Positions 1 through 10,499 of a DNA stretch of 64,000 nt are shown piece by piece. A program made the translations under genes and the position numbers. Each line of letters opens with the position of its first letter. The first letter of the stretch is position 1. This DNA is from Epiperipatus broadwayi (lineage: Eukaryota; Onychophora; Udeonychophora; Euonychophora; Peripatidae), in the NCBI GenBank assembly GCA_028023455.1, contig JAQFVV010000043.1, forward strand, positions 788,001 to 852,000. Direction: 5' to 3'. Under the pieces are notes generated by a model, which was not told the origin of the DNA, ran no database searches, and worked only from the letters and a program-made list of their open reading frames with translations.

Positions 1-1991
1 TGCCATAAAGATCATAATCTTATTCAGCTATAAAGCTGGTAATAGTAATATATTTTATTCTGTTACAAATTAATGTGACTTGCTTTAATTATCTTAAAGG
101 TTTGTTAGTGTGGATCATAAATTTAGTTTAAATATTAAATGTTAATATTTGGTTGTAATAAATCTAACAACCTTTCACATGCTTTGACAGTTATAGTCTA
201 AAGTTTTAATAACTTAGCTTTAATAAACTGAAGAGTAATTGGATGCAATTTGTCAATTGTTGGAATAAGCATCAAATAGGAATCTATCATTTATTTTATA
301 TATTGTTATGATTGGATATTAAAAATCTTAAGGTTATTTAATAGGATGACTTTATTTTATAATATATTAAGATGGTGAAAATGGAAAGATATGTTGGGCT
401 AATTGATTTTGTATTATTATGAATTTAATCTTATTATAATTGACTTAATTAATAAGAGTTTATTGATATTAGTGGAAGAGCAAGGTTGAGTTAGCAGCAC
501 TTTTATTTTATTTAGTTGTAATTAGAAATCATTTATTGAGTTGTATATTTTGCTAGATATCATTGATATTGTAAACTTGTAGGGCACATTAAGATTATTG
601 TTTCATCCATTTATGAATTATTTATTTAACTAGAAATAATGATCTACTTTTGGTACAAGTATGAGGAATATTAAAGTTTATCTGTGTAATTCATTACCAT
701 TATTTTCATTCTATTATAAGAGATTATATAATAGGCACATACTGTTATTTATAAGATAATGATATTTGGTTTTACTATTTTATCTTTGTTCTATTGCAGA
801 TAATGCTTATATTTTGAGATAGTTTTGTTTTCTAATCCTTTCTAAATTCTATTAGATTTTATGTGGTTATAACAAAGATTATTATCATTGTCTTATTAAG
901 AAGTATTTGATTGTTATTCATGGATTGATATTTATTTTAGTTTAATTTATTATTTTCATTCTGTTACAAATGATACTACAACTTAAGAGCATTATTAAAT
1001 TAGAATGGTTCTTTCTTAGTTTATTATTTTATTCTGTTACAAATGGTGCTGAAATTTGCAGAGTATAATTAAACAGGATCACTCTATCATGACCCTGTTA
1101 CATCTGATCTGGTACAAAGGGTGACCAATGATTGTGCTACATTTTATTCAGTCTATATTAGAGTTATTATTTTCCATTGCATATTTTCAATCTGTTACAA
1201 ATGGTTCCCAAATTTGTGGAGCATTAAAAGAAGAGTATACCCTCATGTTTATTCTGTTACAACATATAAGGCATATATATTATTTGTAAGTCATTTGAGT
1301 CTTTTGTTATGCATGAAATGCACTACATCTGTGTGTAAATTCTATGATTCACTCTGAGAATTTTATAGGTGGATGCCATTATAATAATCATTATATCATG
1401 AAAGTTCTGTGTCATTATCAAAAATCTCTTTAAGATCCACACACATAATAGAATTGAGGGGCGAGGAATGTTTTGATAGATACATTTGGATATTTTTGGA
1501 ATACTAAGCATTTATTAATGAAAACATATTGAATAGAAATCCTTGATTTATATAACATCTTTTAGTCATTATTTTACTATATACACATAATAATGGCTAT
1601 GAATGTGGAGTAAATATACGCCGAAAGTGCTAAGCTAAACGTTATTTATGAACATTTTATTAACTTCGCCTATATACATTTAAAGCCTATTATAAGTATA
1701 TCCAGATAAATAGTGAAATTCTCAGCTCAGTTATTTAATTCAAGTATATAGTCTCTCAATTTATAACCTTTAATAATCATCACCACCTCACGATTCTCAT
1801 TTTCTCCCCATTACATCAAATTATGGTCAAATATATTTTTAATCATTTATCATTCATTCAGTAATAACTCTTATTTAACTCTACTTTATCTCTTACAATA
1901 TCTCTTACAATATCTAATGTGAATAGTTTTAACTACATTAGATCAATTTAAATATTATTACTATTTGTCAAAACAATGACTAAATACTTAC
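1..1991. other. HYDIN intron, with degenerate CTGTTACAAAT-bearing repeats
   Basis: This is noncoding AT-rich DNA. The word ATTCTGTTACAAAT or close variants recurs near 57, 958, 1031, 1190 and 1250, at intervals of about 60-75 bp in the right-hand part. This suggests an old, decayed tandem repeat of AT-rich units. The open frame of 78 codons at 1121-1357 lies in this repeat and has no recognisable similarity. TCTCTTACAATA is doubled near 1891-1916. Confidence 0.5.
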
Positions 1992-2164
1992 CTATGAATC
2001 AAAATTCTTTCAAAATTGATGTATTTTTTATCAAGTTCAATTTCTGGACGAACTGCAAAACAAGCGATTTTAAAACTAATAATTTCAGGATTGTCTTGCA
2101 CTACACAGATTAACTGATCCTCGGTTATCCCAGCTACTTTTGGAAAGACACTCAGATGAACTTT
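1992..2164 (-). CDS. HYDIN: HYDIN internal exon (last in window)
   Basis: This 173-bp minus-strand exon has a TTTTTTAG acceptor and a GTAAGT donor. It starts in phase 0, as the exon ending at 20433 requires, and ends with two spare bases. It encodes KVHLSVFPKVAGITEDQLIC, then QDNPEIISFKIACFAVRPE and ELDKKYINFERILIHR. The run D-N-P-E...F-x-I-x-C-x-x-V-R-P-E-x-E-L-D...F-x-R-x-L-x-H-R is a very characteristic HYDIN segment. The 18.3-kb intron before it is filled with LINE relics and hammerhead-bearing foldback elements. The gene runs off the left edge of the window. Confidence 0.93.
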
Positions 2165-2355
2165 CTAAAAAACGTAATAAGAAGAATATTACAAAAAAAA
2201 ATTAATGAATTATTACATATATTTTAGACATATAAAATATATGTTAGCATTTTTATTTCACATTTATACAATTTCTATATACACTATACTGTGTATATAA
2301 ATATTAATTAAATATTTCATAAATAGGTAATCTATTGATGTTATTTATTTATAAC

Positions 2356-3716
2356 TTCAGCAAAGTTATATACCAAGTATCTAAATGGTAAATATGTACC
2401 AGATGATTGGAAGACAGTATTAATATTAATATTTAAAAAAGATAATAAAGAAGATATTAGAAATTCCAGACATATCAGCCTTTTATCAGTTAGTTTTATA
2501 CAAATTTTTTACCAAGATAATTACAATTCGTCTACAGAGAACATTGGATTTCCACCAACGAAGAGAACAAGCTGAATTTAAAAGTGGTTTTATTACAGTA
2601 GATAATATCCAAGTATAGAGAGAAGTTATAGAAAAGACAAATGAATATGAGTTGCCATTATGTTTTGGATTTGTAGATTATGAAAAGGCATTCGATTCTA
2701 TACACATTTCTTCAGTGATTAAAGCATTGGATCATCAAGGTATAGATCCAGGATATTGTCATATTTTGAAGAATATTTATAAAAATGCAACAGCAACAAT
2801 TAGGTTACATAATGATACTGGAAAATTCAACATTGAGAAAGGTGTAAGACAAGGTGACTCCATATCTCCAAAACTTTTTGCAGCAGTGCTGCAAGAAGTA
2901 TTTTGTGGATTAAAATGTGAAGTGAAAGGAGAGAAAGTAAATAGAGATTACTTAAGTCATTTAGATTTTGTAGATGATGTAGTTGTTTTTGCAAATAATG
3001 CTTTAGAGCTGCAAGAAATGTTGCAGGAGTTATCAGATGAAAGTAGAACTAAAGATAAATGTTAAAAAGACTAAAGTAATGTTCAAGGGATTTTCTCAAA
3101 ATATGAAAATAAAGATTGATTATGATGAGTTAGAAGTAATTAACAGCTACAAATACCTTGATCAGATTATTAATACAGATGGAAACGTAATGGATGAAAA
3201 TAATCATAGAATTCAACTTGGTTGGAGTGCTTTTGATAAAAATAACTTGATACTAAAAGGAAATATGCCCATGTGTTTGAAAATAAAGGTTTTTAATATA
3301 TGCTCTTTTACCAGTTCTTACTTATGGATTTGAGACTTGGACATTAATAGAAGAGCAATACAGAGACTTCAGACACTCACAGAAGTATGGCAAGATGCAT
3401 GTTAGGAGTAACTAGAAGAGATTGAAAATGCAATATATGGGTAAGAGAACAAACAGGTGTTATTGAACTCATTGAAAAAGACTGAAATGGAGTTGGGGGA
3501 ACATATTGCTAGAAGAGATGATAATAGATGGACAATTGAAATCTTAAACTGAATTCCAAGTGATTGTAAAAGACCCAGAAAGAAACCACATGTGAGATGG
3601 ATGGATGAAATAAGAAAGTGTGCAGGGGTGATGTGGAGAAGAGAAGATAAAGATCGGAGAAGATGGATTGAACTTGGAGAGACCTTCATTCTGCAGTGGA
3701 TTGATAATGGTTGATG
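2356..3716 (+). pseudogene. RTE/BovB-like LINE reverse transcriptase relic
   Basis: The conceptual translation begins around AKLYTKYLNGKYVPDDWKT and continues into the reverse transcriptase palm. FGFVDYEKAFDSI is the first catalytic Asp region, KGVRQGDSISPKLF the template-grip motif, and YLSHLDFVDDVVVFANN the F-x-D-D box, read here as FVDD with both Asp kept. Thumb and C-terminal parts follow in a shifted frame (KINVKKTKVMF, then SYKYLDQIINTDGN), and the tail recalls the R-x-D-N-R-W...R-P-R-K-K-P-H-x-R-W-M-D-E end of RTE-type LINEs. Stops and frameshifts (near 3063 and 3330) break it, so it is dead. Endonuclease and 5' parts are missing. It lies in the large HYDIN intron, opposite in strand to the gene. 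Confidence 0.85.
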
Positions 3717-3887
3717 ATGATGATTTATAACTTCTATAAAAGTTTATTATCTTATATACAGCAACATTCAATGAAAAATAACTGTTTTAATCTAACATAT
3801 CAGCTCAATTAAATGGAAATGAATATAGTAGCATCCAAATAAAGATACAGCAAAATTAGATTATATTTTCTGATATATATATATATA

Positions 3888-4092
3888 TACAAATTAACAA
3901 AGCGTATGCAACACTTGAAAGAGAAGCTATACCGATTCCAAAAATTGTTATGCGCTAAGCGCTTTCGAGGCCATTTGCCTCATATTCATAGCAGTAATGA
4001 GGCAAATGGCCTCGAAAGCGCTTAGCGCATAACAATTTTTGGAATCGGTATAGCTTCTCTTTCAAGTGTTGCATACGCTTTGTTAATTTGTA
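3888..4092. repeat. Near-perfect 96-bp palindrome
   Basis: Two arms (3888-3983 and 3997-4092) are almost exact inverted copies around a 13-bp spacer. Each arm contains a hairpin (GAGGC/GCCTC), then GAAA, then a second hairpin (GCGC-TTA-GCGC). A closely related ATGAGGCA...CCTCGAAA block occurs in the arms of the Penelope-like palindrome at 63.1-63.9 kb, so this is probably a foldback copy of Penelope-like terminal sequence. The strand preceding the first hairpin is not a good CUGANGA, so I do not call a working ribozyme. Confidence 0.85.
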
Positions 4093-4183
4093 TATTAAAT
4101 TATCGAGGGAGAAGTTTAAAATCTGTGCTATATATATATATTTAAATAAGTACATTGTCTATAGTAAATTTAATGAAATTATA

Positions 4184-4372
4184 AGGGATTTGAACTAAGA
4201 CTTTCAAGCTCCCTACAGTTACGCATTCCATCTTATACAACTGATACACATGATCACATACATGTATATTGGTGATCATTTATCTTTTTCATCTGTATGT
4301 GTTCGTGTGTATCGGTTATATAAAATGGAGTGTATAACTGTAGGGAGCTTGAAAGTCTAAGTTCAAATCCCT
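4184..4372. mobile_element. Foldback SINE-like element, hammerhead family 3 (partial)
   Basis: The ends are inverted: GGGATTTGAACTAAGAC at the left and GTCTAAGTTCAAATCCC at the right, each followed or preceded by the CTTTCAAGCTCCCTACAG sequence or its complement. Inside is the 3' half of the family's hammerhead, the stem III-cleavage-stem I stretch ending TTGGTGATCATTTATC, but the catalytic core is gone. Related full copies lie at 9.6, 10.14 and 21.0 kb. Confidence 0.7.
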
Positions 4373-4458
4373 TATATATATAAATTTCGTGATTATAATG
4401 TTCTTAATAAGTTCAAATCCCTTATATATATAAATTTCGTGATTATAATGTTCTTAAT
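4359..4458. repeat. 50-bp tandem duplication
   Basis: GTTCAAATCCCTTATATATA and the following 30 bases (AAATTTCGTGATTATAATG...) occur twice in a row with a period of 50. The unit includes the right terminus of the adjacent foldback element, so the duplication post-dates that insertion. Confidence 0.85.
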
Positions 4459-4689
4459 AGATTCAACACAGAAAGTAATCACTGATTAGTGAAATGTAAA
4501 ATATATGTTAATGCAAATCTACAGAGAAAATTTATTTAAAAAAAACACCTTTGACAGTTGATATTCCTCATCTTCCAGAAACACTTCAGAGAATTTAAAT
4601 TAGAACTTGATAATAGTTTTTAGAGCAATGACAGATTTAAAAGATTATTCAAGTTTAACTAAAATTAATAAATAGATAATTGATACTCT

Positions 4690-6890
4690 ATTAAAAACTG
4701 CAATAAAGATAACTCAACACATAGAAAAACAACAATTCACTATTCAATTTTCATCTGAGACATCAGAATGTAAGAAGAAAAAAAGAAATATGGAAATATT
4801 TAAAAATGATACATTAAGAAGATTTGAATATCTGGAATTTGTAAAATGCTATGAAAAAATATTTAATAATGATATAAGAAAATGTAAGTGTGAATTAAAA
4901 AAGAAGACGGTAGATGAGAATAAAAGTTTCAAAGTTATAAAACAATATTTTGATATTGGGGAAAAAGTTATTTCAGAAAGAAATAAAAAAAATTGAAATA
5001 TTACTAAAAATCACATCATGAAATATGGGAAAGTAGAGAAGGAAACAAAATTGCCATTACAATTTCAATATTTTTTGAATTGCCAAGCATTTTAAATAAA
5101 GAGGTAAGACATGCTATTTTATCTATAATGAAAAGAAAGGCTCCAGGAAATGTGGACTTACAATTGATCTCTTAAAAGAAGAATGTGAAGAAGTAGAAAA
5201 ATTTGTAAATAATGATATACCAGGTGATTGGAAGAATTCAGAAGTAATATTGATATATAAGAAAAATGATAAGGAAGATATTAGAAATTATGGACCTATC
5301 AATCTATCAGTTCTATACATAATCTTTACCAAGATAATTAAAACTTTTTTACAGCAAACACTGGATTCTACCTAACCAAAATAATATGCTGGATTGAAGA
5401 ATGGTTTTAGCACAGCAGATCATATTTAAATACTGACAAAAATTAAAGAAACGAATAATGAATATAAATTGCCATTATGATTTATATTTGTTGATTATTA
5501 AAAAGCATTTGATTTTATAGGCATATTTACAGTGATTAAAACTTTGAACCATTAAGATATAAATGTAGGATATCATATTCTAAGGAATATTTCTTAAAAG
5601 ACATATGACTAGATTACATGATAACACTAAAGAGAGTAGCAATGATAAGGATCTACAATAGGATGATTCCATATCTCCAAAACCTTTTACAGCAGTTTTA
5701 CAAGAAGTATTTTCAGAAATATTACCAAATTCACCACTTCATTTATTTCACTAAAATATATAAATGCAATTTATCCACCGTATTTTAAACACTTTTTTAA
5801 AAAACCTTTTATTGTACATACATGTATACACAGTCTATGTTTCGACTGACCTGCAGTCTTCTTCAGGTCCACTTTTATTTTAATGTTTTAAAAGTAAAAA
5901 ACATTTTCTTTTTTACTTTTAAAACATGTATACATACACAATCTTACATTTCGACTGTCATGAAGTCTTCTTCAGAGCCACTTTTACTTTAATTTTTTAA
6001 AAGTAAATGTATGTACAATAAAAGATTTTTGTGAATGAAGTGTTCAAAGTACAGTGGATTCATTGCATTTATTTAAGAAGTATTTTGTGAATTTAAATGG
6101 TAATCTAAGGGAATAAAAAGAATGGAAAGTATTTAAGTCATGAAGACTTTGCATTTGATGTGGTTGCTTTTATAAATAATGCTTCAGAGCTTCAGGAAAA
6201 GTTTGAATTATCAGATGAAAGTAAGAAAGTAGGACTAAAGAGAAATATCAAATATTAAAATAATGTTTAGTGGATTTTCTCAGATAAAGAAAATAAAAAT
6301 TAACAATCATGAATTAGAAGATATTTACAATTATAAACATTGGCTAGATTATTAATGCGGATGGCAACACGATGAATATAATTAATTATAGAATTAAACT
6401 TGGATAGAGTATTTTTGATAATAACAACTTAATATTAAAATGAATTATGTGTATGAATTTGAAAAATGAGTTTTACCACTTCTGACTTCTGAATGTAAAG
6501 TTGGAACTTAACAGAAAGATGATGCAAAGATTTCAGATCATTCAATAAAGTATGGAGAAATGTCTGTTAGGAATACCAAGGCATTGAAAGTAAAATACAT
6601 GAATGAGTGAACAAATAGGTGTTACTGACATCACTGAAAGAATCAAGAGACTGAAGTGTAGCTGGGATGAACATATCACTAGAAGAGATAATAACAGGTG
6701 GAAAATTGAAATCTTAAGCCGGATTCCAAGAGATTGTAAAAGACCCAGAAAGAGACCACATGCGAGATGGATGGATGAAATAAAGAAGTTTATTTGGATC
6801 AGAGAAATTGCATTAAATTTAGAGAAAACATCATCCTACACTGGATGGATAATGATTGAAAATGAAGATGTTGATGAGAATATTGGATAA
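4690..6890 (+). pseudogene. Second RTE/BovB-like LINE relic, heavily decayed
   Basis: This is a more decayed copy of the element at 2356-3716, in the same orientation. It begins further 5' (about 4690-5000, a lysine-rich stretch ahead of the RT). Recognisable pieces include PGDWKNSEVILIYKKNDKED-like sequence near 5222, a decayed palm near 5480, and a well-kept C-terminus at 6603-6890 containing RLKCSWDEHITRRDNNRWK and KRPRKRPHARWMDEIKK. Many stops and frameshifts are present. About 300 bp of unrelated sequence (5760-6060) interrupts it. Confidence 0.8.
5790..6060. repeat. Insertion in LINE relic: duplicated block with CTGAAGA-hairpin-GAAA motif
   Basis: Two related units sit side by side, each with the minus-strand form CTGAAGAAGAC-loop-GTCGAAA (clear at 5840-5875, weaker at 5955-5985), separated by TTTTAAAAGTAAA inverted repeats. 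The layout (core, hairpin, GAAA) mimics a hammerhead with A for G at core position 8 (CUGAAGA against CUGAUGA), which should be inactive. It is probably a decayed terminus of a Penelope-like or hammerhead-bearing element. Confidence 0.5.
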
Positions 6891-8282
6891 ATCATCTAAA
6901 CAATTTTTTAATCAGCAGAAATATTTTTTTATATTTTAAAATTATAGTTTTATTTTAATGAGAACAAAAATATTTGCAGTTCATGTTTGTGCATGGAAAA
7001 GAATGCACACACTCATTTGAAATAATATTATTATGCAAATTTGAAATTACAAGTCTATGTAAAGTATAGATACATGTACCTAAGCACATATAACAAAATA
7101 TATATTTTAAAAGAACTAAATTAATTAGATATCATAAGGCCAGCAATATTTTGGAGGATTTAGATATCATTGTTTTTATTCTTTCAGCACAACTACGCCA
7201 CCTTCTGTAAGTTTTAGTAACTAATAAATGGCAGATGATAGTTTTAATAAATCCCTACTCTATGCTATCCTGTGTAGCACAGATTAGGATTTATTAAGTA
7301 CTATCATTTGACATCTATTAGTTTCAAAACTTATAGGCAAGTGGAATAGCTGTGGTAAAATAAAAAAAAGTGTAAGCTGTAGTCATGTGATGCAGTTGTG
7401 ATATTTTATTTTTTTAAATGCTTTTATGTAAATCAGAATTTTTGTTTTGTTTCAAGTAAACAAGTTAGAATTTCAGTTCATTTGTTTGATTAAAAATTTA
7501 TTTGAATAAAATTTTAAAATCAAGGTTCAATATATTAATATTGAACAGAATTTGTTCAAATTTTGTACATCTGTTATAAATCACTGGTAATGCAGTATGA
7601 TATGAAAATAGTTTAGGAAGGTTCCCTAATTTCTTAAATCCAGAGCATTTGGCAGAGGAAATTTCAAATATTTTGATATCAAATTTGAAATACATTGATA
7701 TCATTTCAATAAGTTTTCAGTAATGCATATGGGAGGGTGGTATATATGTATATTTTTAAAAAAACTTTACATTAAAAAATATCTTGACCAGATTTGTTGA
7801 AAAATAGTGATCTCACACAGATTTTGCAGTTTTGGGTGTTATGATGGTACTGTGATCATTATTTCTTCTCTACATTGTTTTAAGCCTATCTATAACCTTA
7901 TACTACTATGTGAAGTTTTATTTTTTATCACTATTATGTTTTAAATTTGTTACAGGCCCTTTAATCAATAACATTAGTCAATTTACCATTGGAGCTAAGT
8001 ATCAATAAAAATGAGATTTTCTGATTGGAGTATTTTGGCTTGAAACAAAATAAAAAAAAAACATTTTTTTTTTTTTTGCAAACTGTAATCGGAAGTTAAT
8101 GAAATTTTAGTTAAGCTAAAATATGATTTCTATTAAGAAGAATGAGTATGTCTTTCATGCAAATAATATTCAATCATAAACCATGCTTAATAATATGGTT
8201 GCATTTAAATACCAAATCATTTTAGAGTCTTGTTTATATGCCATTTCAAAGCAGCAATCATTTGTAGATTTAGCCAAAAACA
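6891..8282. other. HYDIN intron: one inverted repeat and one dispersed repeat
   Basis: No gene is seen. A short foldback lies at about 7206-7331 (arms about 45 bp, e.g. AGTTTTAGTAACTAATAAA against TCTATTAGTTTCAAAACTT). 7496-7727 is a copy of a dispersed repeat annotated separately. The remainder is AT-rich sequence with poly-A/T runs near 8050-8080. Confidence 0.5.
7496..7727 (+). repeat. Dispersed repeat, copy 1 (pair with 14811-15042)
   Basis: About 230 bp is closely matched in direct orientation by 14811-15042. Shared words include GTACATCTGTTATAAATCAC and GGTAATGCAGTATGATATGA. There is no coding potential, and the copies lie 7.3 kb apart in the same intron. The family is unidentified. 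Confidence 0.85.
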
Positions 8283-8377
8283 GTAGCAAACTCTCCATAC
8301 ACTAGTGCCACCCAGTGCAAATCTTAGTAATCAATGGATGCAAGAAGATTTATTCATAAAATACCTATCTAGTGCCT

Positions 8378-8444
8378 ACTCATTCAGTATTCCCAGACTA
8401 GTTTCTAATTTGTGGCTTTCATCAGTGAGAAGCCTTGAATCTGA
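8378..8444 (-). ncRNA. Degenerate type I hammerhead ribozyme, family 1
   Basis: On the minus strand it has CTGATGA, GAAA and the short palindromic stem III ACTAGT followed by C (GUC cleavage triplet). The stem II hairpin has decayed (AGC opposite ATT), so it is probably inactive. Confidence 0.6.
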
Positions 8445-8480
8445 GAGCATTGCAGATGTTAAGATCTAATGTAATCTACA

Positions 8481-8660
8481 GCCACCTTTTACCTATTTAG
8501 TTAACTATAAAGCTATGAGAATCTAATGCCACCTTTTACCTATTTAGTTAACTATAAAGCTATGAGAATCTAATGCCACCTTTTACCTATTTAGTTAACT
8601 ATAAAGCTATGAGAATCTAATGCCACCTTTTACCTATTTAGTTAACTATAAAGCTATGAG
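8481..8660. repeat. 47-bp tandem repeat, four copies
   Basis: Units start with GCCACCTTTTACCTATTTAG at 8481, 8528, 8575 and 8622, nearly identical, with a strict period of 47. The unit is part of the family-1 element body (compare the GCCACCTTTTATCTC block near 39590), so this is a local expansion inside one copy. The near-identity implies it is recent. Confidence 0.95.
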
Positions 8661-9081
8661 CCCAAGATGAAAATACAATAACGTTTTCAATCTATGCTGT
8701 CACTTATATAGTCATATAGATCTGAACCCAGATCAGTATCTACACATTTTGACATCTTTAAACTTTTTAAAAACCAAAGTCACAGTTATCCTATGGGCAA
8801 GAAAACCACTAAAATATCACATAATCACTACTTTTTATATTTAGTTTTATATCAATCCTGCCCATCAGATAATGGTAATTGTAGTCTTTAAAAAGCTTAA
8901 GGTACCAAAATGCATAGGTACTGAACTGGGATTCAGATCTATATGACTATACAAGTGAAGGAGCTTTGATTGAAAACATTATTCTGTTTTCATCTTGGCT
9001 TCATAGCTTTATAATTAACTAAAAAGGCAATAGGTGGCTTCTGGAGGGTTGCATTAGCTATAAAGATATATATACAGTGCT

Positions 9082-9147
9082 CTCAGATCCAAGGCTCCCA
9101 CTGATGAAAGCCACAAGCTCGAAACTAGTCTGGAAATATTGGATGAG
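9082..9147 (+). ncRNA. Type I hammerhead ribozyme, family 1
   Basis: Core CTGATGA at 9101-9107, hairpin II AGC-CACAA-GCT, GAAA at 9121-9124, palindromic stem III ACTAGT (9124-9129), then C17 at 9130, with cleavage expected after 9130 (GUC). Stem I has an inner helix CCCA/TGGA-like and an outer helix ATCCAA/TTGGAT (9087-9092 with 9138-9143). The pair that would close stem II is A-C, a weakness compared with a canonical G-C. All core bases are present. Confidence 0.75.
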
Positions 9148-9596
9148 TAGGCAACTAGACAGGAATTTTGTTTATAAACTTCCTTGCATCCACTGATTAT
9201 TAAGGCTTGTATTAGTACTGTATAGAAAGTTTGTTACTGTTTCAACAGCTTGTGTGATGTTTTAGTAGATTCAGACTAATGAAAATGGGATACATTCCAA
9301 CATGTTTTTTTTTTCTGAACACATACAGTAATTTTTTTCTATCTCCATTGATCTTTTTTTTTGATATGTCTTCAACACAATATAATGAATGTAAATAAAT
9401 TTTAGAATTAGTCATTTTTGTGAAAGTCTGAGGGGAAAATGTGCACATTTCATATTCATAGTTTGCATTTTTGCATAGATAATTTTGTGATCTTTCAATT
9501 AAGATATCCTCTGATTGTAATTTTTGATGTACAGCAATTTTCAAAATGTTTACATTAATATACTGTACAGGTTTAACACCTGCATTTATATATGAA

Positions 9597-9970
9597 ATAT
9601 ATGAAGGATTCGAACTCAGACTTTCACATGATCCACATCAACATGGATAGGATGACAACCTTGGCACTAACATGAGCTTTGGACATCCCATCATCAGATT
9701 TTCAATGAAATGGAAGGCTGAACAATTGTGGATTGGAGTAGTTTGAAACCTGTCCATTAAAGTACAAAGATTGGATATCTTAATATAAATCTGAGTATTG
9801 ATTGTATATGTGTGTGGAGATGGTAATCTGGACCAACTGATGAGAGCTGGTTTAGCATGAAATACGTATATTGGTGATTATTTATCTTTTCAACATGTGT
9901 GTGATCAAGTGGGTCAGCCATATAAGATGGCACTGAGTGTTGTGAGTCGAGTAAAAGTCTGAGTTCGAAT
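9597..9970 (+). mobile_element. Foldback SINE-like element, hammerhead family 3
   Basis: The left end GGATTCGAACTCAGACTTTC and the right end AAAGTCTGAGTTCGAA are inverted copies of each other. The GGATTCGAACTC words resemble a tRNA B box, suggesting a tRNA-related origin. The element contains the best-preserved family-3 ribozyme (9819-9886). Relatives are at 4184, 10137 and 21012. Confidence 0.8.
9819..9886 (+). ncRNA. Type I hammerhead ribozyme, family 3 (complete core)
   Basis: Core CTGATGA at 9837-9843. Stem II is GAGCT-GGTTT-AGCAT (one mismatch). GAAA is at 9859-9862. Stem III is the palindrome ATACGTAT (9862-9869), followed by A17 at 9870, so the triplet is AUA with cleavage expected after 9870. 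Stem I has an inner helix CCAA/TTGG (9833-9836 with 9871-9874) and, beyond a small internal loop, GGTAATC/GATTATT with two G-U pairs. All core positions match the hammerhead consensus. Confidence 0.88.
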
Positions 9971-10136
9971 AACTTTTTTTTAAAAATTAACAGACCTTTT
10001 TATTATAATTTAACATTATTAAAATAAACTTAAATATGGGCTGAGGTAAGTATAGTTTTAATCACTTTATTTTTACATTATATAAGATTTGACATACCAG
10101 GCACTCTTATACCTGGAGCCTAATTGTAAATATAGG

Positions 10137-10460
10137 GGATTTAAACTCAGACTTTCAAGCCTCTTCACTATCCACACTATCTCATACTACTGATACACAT
10201 GACCACACACACGCAAAAAAGATAAATAATCACCACTATATGTATTTTGTGCTTAGCCAGCACTCATCAGTTGGTCCAGATTACCATCTGCTATACACAC
10301 ACACACACACACATATATATATAACCAGTTCGCAGCTTATATTAAGATAGCAAATCCTTACACTTTAATGGTCAGGCCTTAACCTACTCCAACCTCCAAC
10401 TCTTCAGCCATCCATACCATGGAAAATCTGATGATTGAATTCCCAAATCCCATGCTGATG
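10137..10460 (-). mobile_element. Foldback SINE-like element, hammerhead family 3, minus orientation
   Basis: This copy is inverted relative to the one at 9597-9970. Shared blocks include GATTTAAACTCAGACTTTCA, TACTGATACACATGACCACA and the GGTCCAGATTACCATCTG stem I strand. A (CA)n/(TA)n microsatellite sits at 10292-10322. The two neighbouring copies form another head-to-head pair. Confidence 0.75.
10221..10290 (-). ncRNA. Degenerate hammerhead ribozyme, family 3
   Basis: Minus strand: stem I CCAA, then CTGATGA (complement at 10264-10270) and a perfect five-pair stem II GTGCT/AGCAC. The next block is AAAA in place of GAAA (loss of the essential G12), followed by TACATATA. The fully paired stem II supports a ribozyme ancestor; the G12 loss predicts inactivity. 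Confidence 0.65.
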
Positions 10461-10499
10461 CCAATATTGTTGTAATATTGTACTTTTACATTATATAAA

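Larger units (their letters stand above)
8283..9239. mobile_element. Head-to-head pair of family-1 hammerhead elements
   Basis: The left half (8283 to about 8870) is a family-1 unit with its ribozyme on the minus strand. The right half (about 8900-9239) is a second unit in the opposite orientation. The outer ends are inverted relatives (AAACTCTCCATACACTAGTG against TACTGTATAGAAAGTTTG). The total, about 950 bp, is close to two 466-bp units. The left half carries an extra internal tandem array (8481-8660). Lies in the 18-kb HYDIN intron. Confidence 0.85.

Noticed and set aside
5840-5875. CTGAAGA...GAAA motif as a working hammerhead
   Set aside because: G8 of the core is replaced by A and stem I/III strands could not be paired. 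Treated as a decayed relic.
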